Assembly (NCBI GenBank): GCA_027364735.1
Contig: DAHXOT010000003.1
Location: forward strand, 1-64,000
Direction: 5' to 3'
Length of the DNA stretch: 64,000 bases
Source: Hydrotalea sp.
Lineage (GTDB): Bacteria; Bacteroidota; Bacteroidia; Chitinophagales; Chitinophagaceae
Under the pieces are notes generated by a model. The model made no database searches, was not told the origin of the DNA, and saw nothing but the letters and a program-made list of their open reading frames with translations. Positions 9,438-18,072 of the stretch are shown here, in pieces (the stretch's first letter is position 1; the number at the start of each line of letters is the position of its first letter). A program made the position numbers and the translations under genes.

Positions 9438-10379
9438 TTATATTTTTTTTGCTGTGTATGAAGTAGAGAATGAATACAATTTATTGGGTTCTAATAATAA
9501 TAATCCAATGCCATTATTAAAACAATCGGGTGCACCACTTAAGTTTTCAATGGCAATGCTGTTTCTATGATCGGGGGTATATAATTGTAGATACGGATAA
9601 TTTATATCGGGCTGAATAGTTAACGACAATTGGTGATTGCTTATGGTACATTTTGAGGTACTACCATTTTGTAAAACGAAACAATTATCTAAAAAAATGT
9701 CATTTAATGCTATCCCATTAATGAATCTTGTATCTGTAATAGTATTGCCTGTTGGAATTAATGAGCCGTCAAATTCAAGCATAGTATTACTATCAAATTG
9801 TAGCATATAATTATTTACGCTATTGCCTAAAGTAAAATAAGGATGCCATCCATCGGCATAAGGAATTGGCTGATTATTATGGTGTATAACCGTAGTTTTA
9901 ACCGAAAGCTTATTATCTTTTTCCAACTTCCAATTTACTAATAATTCAAAAGCAAACGGATAACCTTTATCTGTTGCTGAATAATTCATTTTCAATCCAA
10001 CCGATGCACTGTTATCATCGGCATGTGTAGTTAGTACTTCAAAAACAGAATCGTAAATAATACCATGAATGGCATGTTCGCCCAAATAAAATTTTTCAAT
10101 TTTATAATCATTTTCTTTCAGCGAATATTCGCCATATTCCATTCTGCAGGTAAATGGAGATAATTTGGCACTTTTAAAACCATTGGTAATATTGTAAAAA
10201 GCTTCATTGGCGTTAGGGAATCCATCAACAATATTTACTGCGGCAGTATCAATATTTATTTTAAAAGCATTTAATAAGGCACCAAATGCATAAATTTCTG
10301 CTTCGGTTTGTGTAAAAGTATCTGTTAGTGTAATAATAGGAAATATATCCTTGCTGTTAATCGTAATGGCAAATCGCAT
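9438..10379 (-). CDS. galM: Aldose 1-epimerase family protein (GalM-like)
   Basis: Aldose 1-epimerases interconvert the alpha and beta anomers of hexoses and supply alpha-galactose to GalK. The 313-residue protein has the beta-rich galactose mutarotase fold. A histidine appears in the conserved YADGWHPYF motif, and the C-terminal region carries YTPDHRNSIAIE. The frame extends upstream to 10427, but the likely promoter -7 element at 10425-10432 lies inside that extension, so ATG 10379 is preferred. galK follows after two bases. Exact sugar specificity is inferred from this neighbour. Confidence 0.9.
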   Translation of the reverse strand: MRFAITINSKDIFPIITLTDTFTQTEAEIYAFGALLNAFKINIDTAAVNIVDGFPNANEAFYNITNGFKSAKLSPFTCRMEYGEYSLKENDYKIEKFYLGEHAIHGIIYDSVFEVLTTHADDNSASVGLKMNYSATDKGYPFAFELLVNWKLEKDNKLSVKTTVIHHNNQPIPYADGWHPYFTLGNSVNNYMLQFDSNTMLEFDGSLIPTGNTITDTRFINGIALNDIFLDNCFVLQNGSTSKCTISNHQLSLTIQPDINYPYLQLYTPDHRNSIAIENLSGAPDCFNNGIGLLLLEPNKLYSFSTSYTAKKI

Positions 10380-10424
10380 AATAAATTTTGCAATGAAATT
10401 AGTAAGAAAATCATTTGCCAAAAG

Positions 10425-10432
10425 CAAAAATA
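10425..10432 (-). promoter_or_regulatory. -7 element for galM-galK
   Basis: On the minus strand it reads TATTTTTG, an exact TAnnTTTG match. Transcription would start near 10418, downstream of the alternative upstream start codon at 10427, which supports ATG 10379 for galM. It faces away from a matching element for icmF at 10476-10483. Confidence 0.55.
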
Positions 10433-10475
10433 ATGGAAGCGGTTTTTAAGCTAACAATCGTTCGCATTAATATTC

Positions 10476-10483
10476 TATTTTTG
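10476..10483 (+). promoter_or_regulatory. -7 element for icmF
   Basis: TATTTTTG is an exact match to TAnnTTTG. It lies 20 bases before ATG 10504, which would give a leader of about 14 bases. I see no convincing -33 box. Confidence 0.5.
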
Positions 10484-10503
10484 TTGTAAATGAATTTTGT
10501 ACC

Positions 10504-13500
10504 ATGAATGTTTCCTCTACCCAAAAAGTAAGACTTATTACCGCAGCCAGTTTATTTGACGGACATGATGCAGCTATTAATATTATGCGAAGGGTAATGC
10601 AAAGTAAAGGTGCAGAAATTATTCATCTTGGGCATAATAAAAGTGTTTATGAAATTGTAGAAGCAGCAATTGAAGAAGATGTTAATGGTATTGCCATTAC
10701 CAGTTATCAGGGTGGACATGTAGAATTTTTTAAGTACATGAAAGATTTATTGGATGAAAACGATTGTGGGCATATTAAAATATTTGGTGGCGGTGGTGGT
10801 ACTATTTTGCCCAACGAAATAAACGAATTACACGAATATGGTATTGCCCGAATTTATTCGCCCGACGATGGGAGAAAAATGGGATTAGAAGGAATGATTG
10901 AAGATGTATTGCAACAGTGCCAATTAAATATTGCTGAAAGAACTATTCTTCACAATAAAAACTTGAAAAAGGTTTTGCCCTTAAATAAGGTAAAAGATAT
11001 TCGGAAAATTGCAAGGGCTATTACCTTGGCCGAACAAGGAAAAGAATATCTATCCATTTTTAGTGAGAATAAAAATCATATTTCGCAAAATGAAAATATC
11101 ATTCCGGTGTTGGGTATTACCGGTACAGGCGGTGCAGGTAAATCTTCCGTAACCGATGAAATGGTTCGCCGTTATTTACAATCCTTCCCAGAAAAAACTA
11201 TTGCTATTATTAGTGTAGATCCTTCCCGAAAAAAAACGGGCGGAGCTTTATTAGGAGATAGAATAAGAATGAATGCAATATCGCATCCTCGTTCATATAT
11301 GCGATCTCTTGCCACACGCGATGAAAATACTGCTTTAAGTAAGGCGGTAAAAGATGCGGTTGCAATTTGTAAGCAAATGTTGTTTGATTTAATTATTATA
11401 GAAAGTGCCGGAGTAGGACAAAGTGATGCTGGTATAATAGACCATTGCGATGTTAGTATGTATGTAATGACACCGGAATATGGAGCCGCATCGCAGTTAG
11501 AGAAAATAAATATGTTGGATTATGCCGATATTATTTGTTTAAATAAAATTGATAAAGCCGGCGCATTAGATGCATTAGCAGATATTAAAAAACAATACAA
11601 GCGAAACCATCAATTATTTAATGCAAAAGACGATACACTTCCTATTATTGGCACATGTGCCAATAAATTTAATGATAGTGGAATAAATCATTTGTTTAAA
11701 TTATTAATTGAAAAAATTACGAATAAATGCGGAGTTAATTTTAGTGATAAATTAATCATTACTGCAAGTGTAGATATGGATAAAGCCATAATTCCTGCTA
11801 ATAGAATACGTTATTTAAGTGAAATATCGGAAAGCAACAGATCGTATGATTTATTGGTTCAAGAGCAAGTTGCTATTGCCAGCAAGTTGTATCAACTGAA
11901 TGGTGCATTAGATGTTTTTAAGCAGGAAAATGAACCATCATTTACAGCATCAATTCAACAAAAAATTAATACTTATTTATTACAATTAACACCTGTAGCA
12001 AAAAAATTGATTACCAACTGGCCCGAAAAAGTAAAAGCGTATCAACAGGCATTGTATCAATATAAAGTGCGTGATAAGGTTATTCAGCAAGAAATGTTTA
12101 CTACCAGTTTATCTGGCACAAAAATTCCCAAAGTGGTATTGCCTAAATATAAAGATTGGGGCGATTTATTAAAGTGGCAAGCACAAGAAAATGTTCCCGG
12201 ACATTTTCCATTTACAGCAGGTGTTTTTCCGTTAAAGAGAGAAGGAGAAGATCCTACCAGAATGTTTGCAGGAGAAGGCACTCCCGAACGAACCAATAAA
12301 CGATTTCATTATGTTTCATTAGGACAGCCTGCTATACGTTTAAGTACTGCATTCGATAGTGTTACTTTGTATGGAGAAGATCCTAATGATCGTCCCGATA
12401 TTTTTGGTAAAATTGGAAATAGTGGTGTAAGTATTGCTACAGTAGATGATATTAAAAAATTATACAGCGGATTTGATTTATGTAGTTTTAAAACGTCTGT
12501 TTCAATGACTATTAATGGTCCTGCACCCATTATACTTGCCTTCTTTTTAAATGCAGCTATTGATCAAGAATGTGAAAAATGGATAGAAAAAAACAATCAA
12601 TGGGAGGCAGTAAATAATAACATTAAAGAAAAATTTGTGCATCAAGTTAAGCCTATTTATAACAATCATCTTCCCGAAGGAAATAATGGATTAGGGTTAA
12701 AATTATTAGGCGTAAGCGGCAGCGAAGTATTGCCAGCAGAAATATACCAAAATATAAAAGCAACAACCTTAGCACAAGTTAGAGGTACTGTTCAAGCAGA
12801 TATATTAAAAGAAGATCAGGCACAAAATACTTGTATTTTTTCTACCGAATTTGCCCTAAAATTAATGGGGGATGTACAACAATATTTTATTGATAATAAT
12901 GTTCGAAATTTTTATAGTGTAAGTATTAGCGGCTATCATATTGCCGAGGCGGGGGCTAATCCTATTACACAATTGGCATTTACATTAGCCAATGGATTTA
13001 CTTATATTGAATATTATTTAAGCAGAGGAATGAATATTGACGATTTTGCTCCTAATCTTTCTTTTTTCTTTAGTAATGGTATGGATGCAGAGTATAGTGT
13101 AATTGGCCGAGTAGCGAGAAGAATTTGGGCAAAAGCCATGAAGTATAAATATAAAGCTAACAAGCGAAGCCAAATGCTGAAATATCATATTCAAACATCG
13201 GGTAGAAGTTTGCATGCACAAGAAATTGATTTTAACGATATCCGCACAACGTTGCAGGCTTTATATGCCATTTATGATAATTGTAATTCATTACACACCA
13301 ATGCGTATGATGAGGCAATAACTACACCCACCGAAGAAAGTGTAAGAAGAGCAATGGCCATTCAATTAATTATTAACAGAGAATTGGGAACCGCTAAAAC
13401 AGAAAATTTTATTCAAGGAAGTTTTATAATTGAAGAACTAACCGATTTAGTAGAAGAAGCTGTTTTAACCGAATTTGATAGAATTACAGATAGAGGTGGT

Positions 13501-13881
13501 GTTTTGGGTGCAATGGAACGCATGTACCAGCGAAATAAAATTCAAGAAGAGAGTTTACAATATGAAATGTTGAAACATACCGGCGAATTGCCTATTGTTG
13601 GTGTAAATACTTTTTTAAATAAAAATGGTAGTCCTACTATTATTCCTACCGAAATAATTCGTTCTACACAAGAAGAAAAAGATAGTCAAATACAAAATTT
13701 ACAATCTTTTCATTCACGCAATAAAGAAAAAGCAACCCACTATTTAAAGCAATTACAGCAAGCAGCAATTAACAACGAAAATGTATTTGAGTTATTAATG
13801 GAAACGGTTAAATATTGTTCACTCGGACAAATTACACATGCTTTATACGAGGTTGGTGGGCAGTATCGTAGAAACATGTAA
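10504..13881 (+). CDS. icmF: Fused isobutyryl-CoA mutase IcmF (B12-dependent acyl-CoA mutase with G-protein chaperone)
   Basis: IcmF catalyses the adenosylcobalamin-dependent rearrangement of isobutyryl-CoA to n-butyryl-CoA, and some members act on other branched acyl-CoAs. The 1125-residue chain has the full domain order. The N-terminal B12-binding domain (about 1-140) has the base-off ligand motif D-G-H-D-A-A with His21. A MeaB/MeaI-type GTPase follows, with P-loop [12 protein letters not shown] near residue 204 and NKID near residue 346. The C-terminal mutase TIM barrel includes [16 protein letters not shown] and [16 protein letters not shown], which resemble IcmF rather than methylmalonyl-CoA mutase. 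It is divergent from galM and followed after 22 bases by a secreted hypothetical. True substrate needs active-site alignment. Confidence 0.93.
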   Translation: MNVSSTQKVRLITAASLFDGHDAAINIMRRVMQSKGAEIIHLGHNKSVYEIVEAAIEEDVNGIAITSYQGGHVEFFKYMKDLLDENDCGHIKIFGGGGGTILPNEINELHEYGIARIYSPDDGRKMGLEGMIEDVLQQCQLNIAERTILHNKNLKKVLPLNKVKDIRKIARAITLAEQGKEYLSIFSENKNHISQNENIIPVLGITGTGGAGKSSVTDEMVRRYLQSFPEKTIAIISVDPSRKKTGGALLGDRIRMNAISHPRSYMRSLATRDENTALSKAVKDAVAICKQMLFDLIIIESAGVGQSDAGIIDHCDVSMYVMTPEYGAASQLEKINMLDYADIICLNKIDKAGALDALADIKKQYKRNHQLFNAKDDTLPIIGTCANKFNDSGINHLFKLLIEKITNKCGVNFSDKLIITASVDMDKAIIPANRIRYLSEISESNRSYDLLVQEQVAIASKLYQLNGALDVFKQENEPSFTASIQQKINTYLLQLTPVAKKLITNWPEKVKAYQQALYQYKVRDKVIQQEMFTTSLSGTKIPKVVLPKYKDWGDLLKWQAQENVPGHFPFTAGVFPLKREGEDPTRMFAGEGTPERTNKRFHYVSLGQPAIRLSTAFDSVTLYGEDPNDRPDIFGKIGNSGVSIATVDDIKKLYSGFDLCSFKTSVSMTINGPAPIILAFFLNAAIDQECEKWIEKNNQWEAVNNNIKEKFVHQVKPIYNNHLPEGNNGLGLKLLGVSGSEVLPAEIYQNIKATTLAQVRGTVQADILKEDQAQNTCIFSTEFALKLMGDVQQYFIDNNVRNFYSVSISGYHIAEAGANPITQLAFTLANGFTYIEYYLSRGMNIDDFAPNLSFFFSNGMDAEYSVIGRVARRIWAKAMKYKYKANKRSQMLKYHIQTSGRSLHAQEIDFNDIRTTLQALYAIYDNCNSLHTNAYDEAITTPTEESVRRAMAIQLIINRELGTAKTENFIQGSFIIEELTDLVEEAVLTEFDRITDRGGVLGAMERMYQRNKIQEESLQYEMLKHTGELPIVGVNTFLNKNGSPTIIPTEIIRSTQEEKDSQIQNLQSFHSRNKEKATHYLKQLQQAAINNENVFELLMETVKYCSLGQITHALYEVGGQYRRNM

Positions 13882-13903
13882 TTTGTGATTCAAAATAAAA
13901 TAT

Positions 13904-14479
13904 ATGTTCAAGTTCTTCATCAGTATATGTTTATTAGGCATTGGGTTTAGTAGCTTTTCTCAAAACAGAAAAATTGATACTACGCTAAAAATTGGTAAAA
14001 CCGGATACAGAGTTTTTTGTACTAATAAAAATCTAGAAAAAAATCCGCTCTCAATTCGCCCAATTGGTTTTGAAAATACCGCAAGAGATATTGACTTAAT
14101 GATGAAAGGACGAATAACCAAAGCAGAAATTGACGATTTTAATAATGATGGTTTTCCCGATTTAGTAGTGTATGTATTTAGTGGTGAAAAACGAGAAATG
14201 GGTTCTGTATTTGCTATTGCTTCTTCCGAGAATAAAACCTATTTGCCAATTGTATTTCCTGATATTAGAGATGATGATAAGTTACATGAAGGATATAGAG
14301 GATACGATGATTTTTCTTTATTAGAAGGAACATTAATGAGGCGTTTTCCTATTTATAAGAAAGACGACACTTCCGATAAACCAACCGGAGGTAAAAGAGT
14401 AATTCAATATCAAGCTATTCCGGGCGATAGAGGTGCTCTAAAATTTAAAGTAATGCATACTTACGATTTAAAAGAATAA
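13904..14479 (+). CDS. Secreted hypothetical protein with an FG-GAP-like Asp-rich motif
   Basis: A 191-residue protein with a clear signal peptide (residues 1-20, hydrophobic core FFISICLLGIGFSSF followed by S-Q-N), so it is probably periplasmic. A D-D-F-N-N-D-G-F-P-D-L segment near residue 80 resembles the calcium-binding loop of FG-GAP/VCBS repeats. Only one copy is present, so it does not form a propeller by itself. No enzyme motif was found. It begins 22 bases after icmF, so the two may share a transcript, but there is no evident functional link. Confidence 0.8.
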   Translation: MFKFFISICLLGIGFSSFSQNRKIDTTLKIGKTGYRVFCTNKNLEKNPLSIRPIGFENTARDIDLMMKGRITKAEIDDFNNDGFPDLVVYVFSGEKREMGSVFAIASSENKTYLPIVFPDIRDDDKLHEGYRGYDDFSLLEGTLMRRFPIYKKDDTSDKPTGGKRVIQYQAIPGDRGALKFKVMHTYDLKE

Positions 14480-14570
14480 TAGAAAGCCCCGATAGATAGA
14501 TGTATTGTTGAATGATAAAATGTGTACTTCATTTATTTCTTTTTATCTTCATTCCTCATTCAACTTGCCA

Positions 14571-15749
14571 ATGAATCAACGTTATTATTCATTAGATGTA
14601 TTTCGCGGTGCAACCGTTGCATTAATGATTATGGTTAATAATCCCGGTAGTTGGGAACATGTATTTTCTCCATTAGATCATGCCAATTGGCATGGCTGTA
14701 CGCCCACCGATTTGGTATTTCCTTTTTTTCTTTTTGCAGTGGGTAATGCATTAAGTTTTGTTATGCCCAGGTTCGAACAAAAAGGAACTACCTTCTTCTT
14801 ACAAAAAGTGATAAAAAGAACACTGCTTATTTTTTTGATAGGATTATTGCTTAATTGGAGTCCTTTTATTATGTACAATGCAAAAGGTGAACTGGTTTTT
14901 AAAGCATGGTCATTCTTAAACAGCAATGGCAGTTATTCGGGAGTTAGAGTAATGGGGGTATTGCAGCGCATAGCATTGTGCTATGGATTTGCTGCTGTTA
15001 TTATTTACTTTTTTAAAACAAAAGGAGCATTTGTTATTTCCGGCAGTTTACTTTTAGTGTATTGGATGCTTTGTTTGTTATTGGGAAATAAAATGGATCC
15101 TTATAGTTTATCTGGATGGTTTGGAACCGATTTTGATATTCGGATATTTGGGATAAACCATGTATATAAAGGAGAAGGCGTTGCTTTTGATCCGGAAGGA
15201 TTAGCCAGTACATTGGGTGCAATTGTTCAAGTAATATTTGGTTTTTTTGTTGGTCAGTATATTCAACAAAAAGGCAAAACTTACGAAATGCTGGCAAACC
15301 TTTTTGTTGTAGGAATAATATTGGTATTTGCAGGATATTGTTGGGATATGGTTTTTCCTATCAATAAAAAAATATGGACAAGCAGCTATACCCTTTATAC
15401 AACCGGCTTGGCAATTATTACCATTGCGGTATTTATTTTTTTAATTGAATTTCATTCTAAGCAAGGAGCATGGAGTAAATTTTTTGATGTATTTGGAAAA
15501 AATCCGTTATTCATTTTTGTATTAAGTGGGTTTTTACCACGGGTGTTAGCATTAATTCGTATTCCCAATGGCGTAATCAATAATAAGTCTGTTTTTGTAT
15601 CGCCTTTTGGTTGGTTGTACGAGCATATATTTCAAAACGCTTCCTCCGATTTAAGAGTGGGTTCTTTACTATATGCCATTGCATTAATACTATTTTATTG
15701 GCTAATAGTATATGTTATGGATAGGAAAAAAATATATATTAAAGTATAG
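14571..15749 (+). CDS. HGSNAT/NagX-like membrane acyltransferase family protein
   Basis: A 392-residue polytopic membrane protein with about 10-11 predicted membrane segments. The N-terminal signature is Y-S-L-D-V-F-R-G, followed by MVNNPG and the segment H-G-C-T-P-T-D-L-V-F-P-F-F-L-F. These are hallmarks of the family that includes heparan-alpha-glucosaminide N-acetyltransferase and bacterial NagX. Members are thought to pass acetyl groups across the membrane to amino sugars, with the conserved histidine implicated. An in-frame TTG start at 14505 is unlikely; ATG 14571 directly precedes the conserved N-terminus. It converges on the receiver-acyl-CoA synthetase gene with a 23-base gap. The substrate is unknown. 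Confidence 0.85.
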   Translation: MNQRYYSLDVFRGATVALMIMVNNPGSWEHVFSPLDHANWHGCTPTDLVFPFFLFAVGNALSFVMPRFEQKGTTFFLQKVIKRTLLIFLIGLLLNWSPFIMYNAKGELVFKAWSFLNSNGSYSGVRVMGVLQRIALCYGFAAVIIYFFKTKGAFVISGSLLLVYWMLCLLLGNKMDPYSLSGWFGTDFDIRIFGINHVYKGEGVAFDPEGLASTLGAIVQVIFGFFVGQYIQQKGKTYEMLANLFVVGIILVFAGYCWDMVFPINKKIWTSSYTLYTTGLAIITIAVFIFLIEFHSKQGAWSKFFDVFGKNPLFIFVLSGFLPRVLALIRIPNGVINNKSVFVSPFGWLYEHIFQNASSDLRVGSLLYAIALILFYWLIVYVMDRKKIYIKV

Positions 15750-15772
15750 TTTTTATAGAAAGAAATAATGCT

Positions 15773-18061
15773 TTATTGAAAAGCATTGCCAATTTTTCTT
15801 TCCATAAGTTTTTCTTTTATTTCATTTAAAATGGAAGGATCATCAATGGTAGATGGAATTGTATATGCTGAACCATCGGCCATTAAACGAATTGTTTTTC
15901 TTAAAATTTTGCCACTTCTTGTTTTGGGTAATCTGTTTACTAAAATCGCATTTTTAAAATAAGCTACGGCTCCAATTTGGTCTCTTACTAATCTAATCAA
16001 TTCATCTTCCAATTCAAATTCATCATTGTGATGACTATCTTTTAGAACCACAAATCCAATAGGTTTTTGTCCACGTAATTCATCTGCAATACCAACTACG
16101 GCACATTCTGCAATAGCCGGATGCCGTGAAATAATTTCTTCCATTTCACCGGTACTTAATCGGTGCCCCGATACATTAATAACATCGTCAATTCTTCCCA
16201 TAATATAGAAGTAGCCATCCTCATCTCTATGTCCGCCATCTCCGGTTAAATAATATCCTGGAAATTGAAAAAGATAAGATTGTTTAAAGCCATCGGGGTT
16301 TTTCCATAAAGTTGGCAAGCATCCGGGAGGTAAGGGTAATTTTACAGCAACAAAGCCTTCTTCTTGGTTGGTAATAATGGTTCCATCATCTTCTAAAATT
16401 TGTACATCAAAACCCGGAATAGGTTTACCTGCACTTCCGGCTTTTGTAGGTAAAGGTTCAATGCCCATCATTATGCCTAACATTGGCCATCCACTTTCTG
16501 TTTGCCACCAATGATCTATTACTGGTTTTTGTAACAAATCGTTTACCCAATGATAGGTTGCGGGATCGCATCGTTCGCCGGCGAGAAACAAAATTTTAAG
16601 CTGCGATAGATCTTTGTTTTTTAGTAATATGCCATCGGGGTCTTCTTTTTTTATGGCACGAATAGCAGTAGGGGCAGTAAACATTGATTTTACTTTGTGT
16701 TCTGCAGCAACCCGCCAAAACTCGCCCGCATTGGGGGTTTTAACAGGTTTTCCTTCGAATAAAACAGTGGTACAGCCTTGTATAAGTGGACCGTATACAA
16801 TATAGCTATGGCCTACAACCCAACCTACATCGCTTGCGGCCCAAAATACATCGCCGGTATCTACATTGTAAATATTTTTCATGCTGTATTTTAGGGCAAC
16901 AGCATAGCCTCCATTATCCCTAACAATGCCTTTTGGTTTACCGGTAGTACCCGATGTATATAAAACATACAGTGGATCTGTAGCATCGAGAGGCGTGTAT
17001 GTGGCAGGACTACTTTTTTGCATTAACTCTTGCATATCTACATCGGTATCATTCAATTCAACTTGCATACCTTCACGCTGAAATAGTATAACATGTTGAG
17101 GTTTGTGATGTGCTTCCATTATGGCATGATCTACCAATGGTTTATAAGCTATTTTTTTATCAATTTCAATTCCGTACGATGCTGTAATAATTGCTTTAGG
17201 TTCGGCATCATCTATTCTTATAGATAATTCGTGTGGGGCAAAACCGCCAAATACTACACTATGTATGGCTCCTATTCTGGCGCAGGCCAACATGGCTATT
17301 ACGGCTTGCGGAATCATAGGCATATAAATTACAACTGTATCTCCCTTGGTTATACCTAATTTTTTTAAGCCACCGGCTAACTGAGCAACTTCGTTACGCA
17401 ATTCGGTAAAATTATATTTACGAATAGTTTTGGTAACCGGCGAATCGTAAATTAAAGCAGTTTGGTTACCACGCCCTTCTTCTATATGATAATCCAAACA
17501 TAAATACGATACGTTTAATTTGCCTCCACTAAACCAGTGGTGTAAATTATCGGCATCTTTGGTTAAAATTGTTTCAGGAAATTCGAACCATTTAATGTTT
17601 TGTGCTTCTTCTTTCCAAAATGCTTGAATATTATCAATACTGCGGCGATATTCGGTTACATAAGCCGGTTTAATTTCACTTTTTGGGCCATCTAATAAAT
17701 CGTGTACCTGCTGCATTAGTAACCTTGTGCTAAAGGGTTTATTAATATATAATTCAGCACCCACTGCATATCCTTTTTTTATATCAGATTCTTTTGTTTT
17801 AGCCGAAATGAATATCACCTTGCAGTGCATATATTCGGGGGTGCGTTTAATATAATCGCATATTGCATATCCATCTACATCGGGCATCATAATATCTAAT
17901 AATACTAAATCGGGGATGTATTGATTAATTGCATTTAATGCTTCAGAACCATTTCGGGCAATCATTACCTGATACCCACTTTTTTTCATTAAAAACTCTA
18001 ATGACATTAAGATGTATGGATCATCATCTACTACTAATACTTTATGTTGGCTATTGTTCAT
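15773..18061 (-). CDS. CheY-like receiver domain fused to PrpE/ACSS3-type short-chain acyl-CoA synthetase
   Basis: A 762-residue two-part protein. Residues 1-123 are a complete receiver: acidic pair D12/D13, phosphoacceptor D56 in LLDIMMPDVDG, switch S86 and K108 in INKPF. After a short linker (124-134) a full AMP-forming acyl-CoA synthetase follows. It has the ACAS N-terminal domain, YTSGTTGKPKG, DHWWQTESGWP, YYLTGDGG and the catalytic, usually acetylatable, lysine K718 in PKTRSGK. ITASYGIE and YKPLVDHAI resemble propionyl-CoA synthetase/ACSS3 more than Acs. It begins 11 bases after the SLC5-STAC histidine kinase stop, so the two are surely co-transcribed and probably partners. The inferred role is activation of propionate or acetate, controlled by phosphorylation of D56. 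There is no DNA-binding output domain and no frameshift at the junction. Confidence 0.95.
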   Translation of the reverse strand: MNNSQHKVLVVDDDPYILMSLEFLMKKSGYQVMIARNGSEALNAINQYIPDLVLLDIMMPDVDGYAICDYIKRTPEYMHCKVIFISAKTKESDIKKGYAVGAELYINKPFSTRLLMQQVHDLLDGPKSEIKPAYVTEYRRSIDNIQAFWKEEAQNIKWFEFPETILTKDADNLHHWFSGGKLNVSYLCLDYHIEEGRGNQTALIYDSPVTKTIRKYNFTELRNEVAQLAGGLKKLGITKGDTVVIYMPMIPQAVIAMLACARIGAIHSVVFGGFAPHELSIRIDDAEPKAIITASYGIEIDKKIAYKPLVDHAIMEAHHKPQHVILFQREGMQVELNDTDVDMQELMQKSSPATYTPLDATDPLYVLYTSGTTGKPKGIVRDNGGYAVALKYSMKNIYNVDTGDVFWAASDVGWVVGHSYIVYGPLIQGCTTVLFEGKPVKTPNAGEFWRVAAEHKVKSMFTAPTAIRAIKKEDPDGILLKNKDLSQLKILFLAGERCDPATYHWVNDLLQKPVIDHWWQTESGWPMLGIMMGIEPLPTKAGSAGKPIPGFDVQILEDDGTIITNQEEGFVAVKLPLPPGCLPTLWKNPDGFKQSYLFQFPGYYLTGDGGHRDEDGYFYIMGRIDDVINVSGHRLSTGEMEEIISRHPAIAECAVVGIADELRGQKPIGFVVLKDSHHNDEFELEDELIRLVRDQIGAVAYFKNAILVNRLPKTRSGKILRKTIRLMADGSAYTIPSTIDDPSILNEIKEKLMERKIGNAFQ

Positions 18062-18072
18062 AGTTGATAATT

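Noticed and set aside
10380-10503. Cobalamin riboswitch before the B12-dependent icmF
   Set aside because: Only about 70-120 bases separate the divergent genes, and the promoter elements fill them. There is no room for the ~200-base B12 element and no B12-box sequence.
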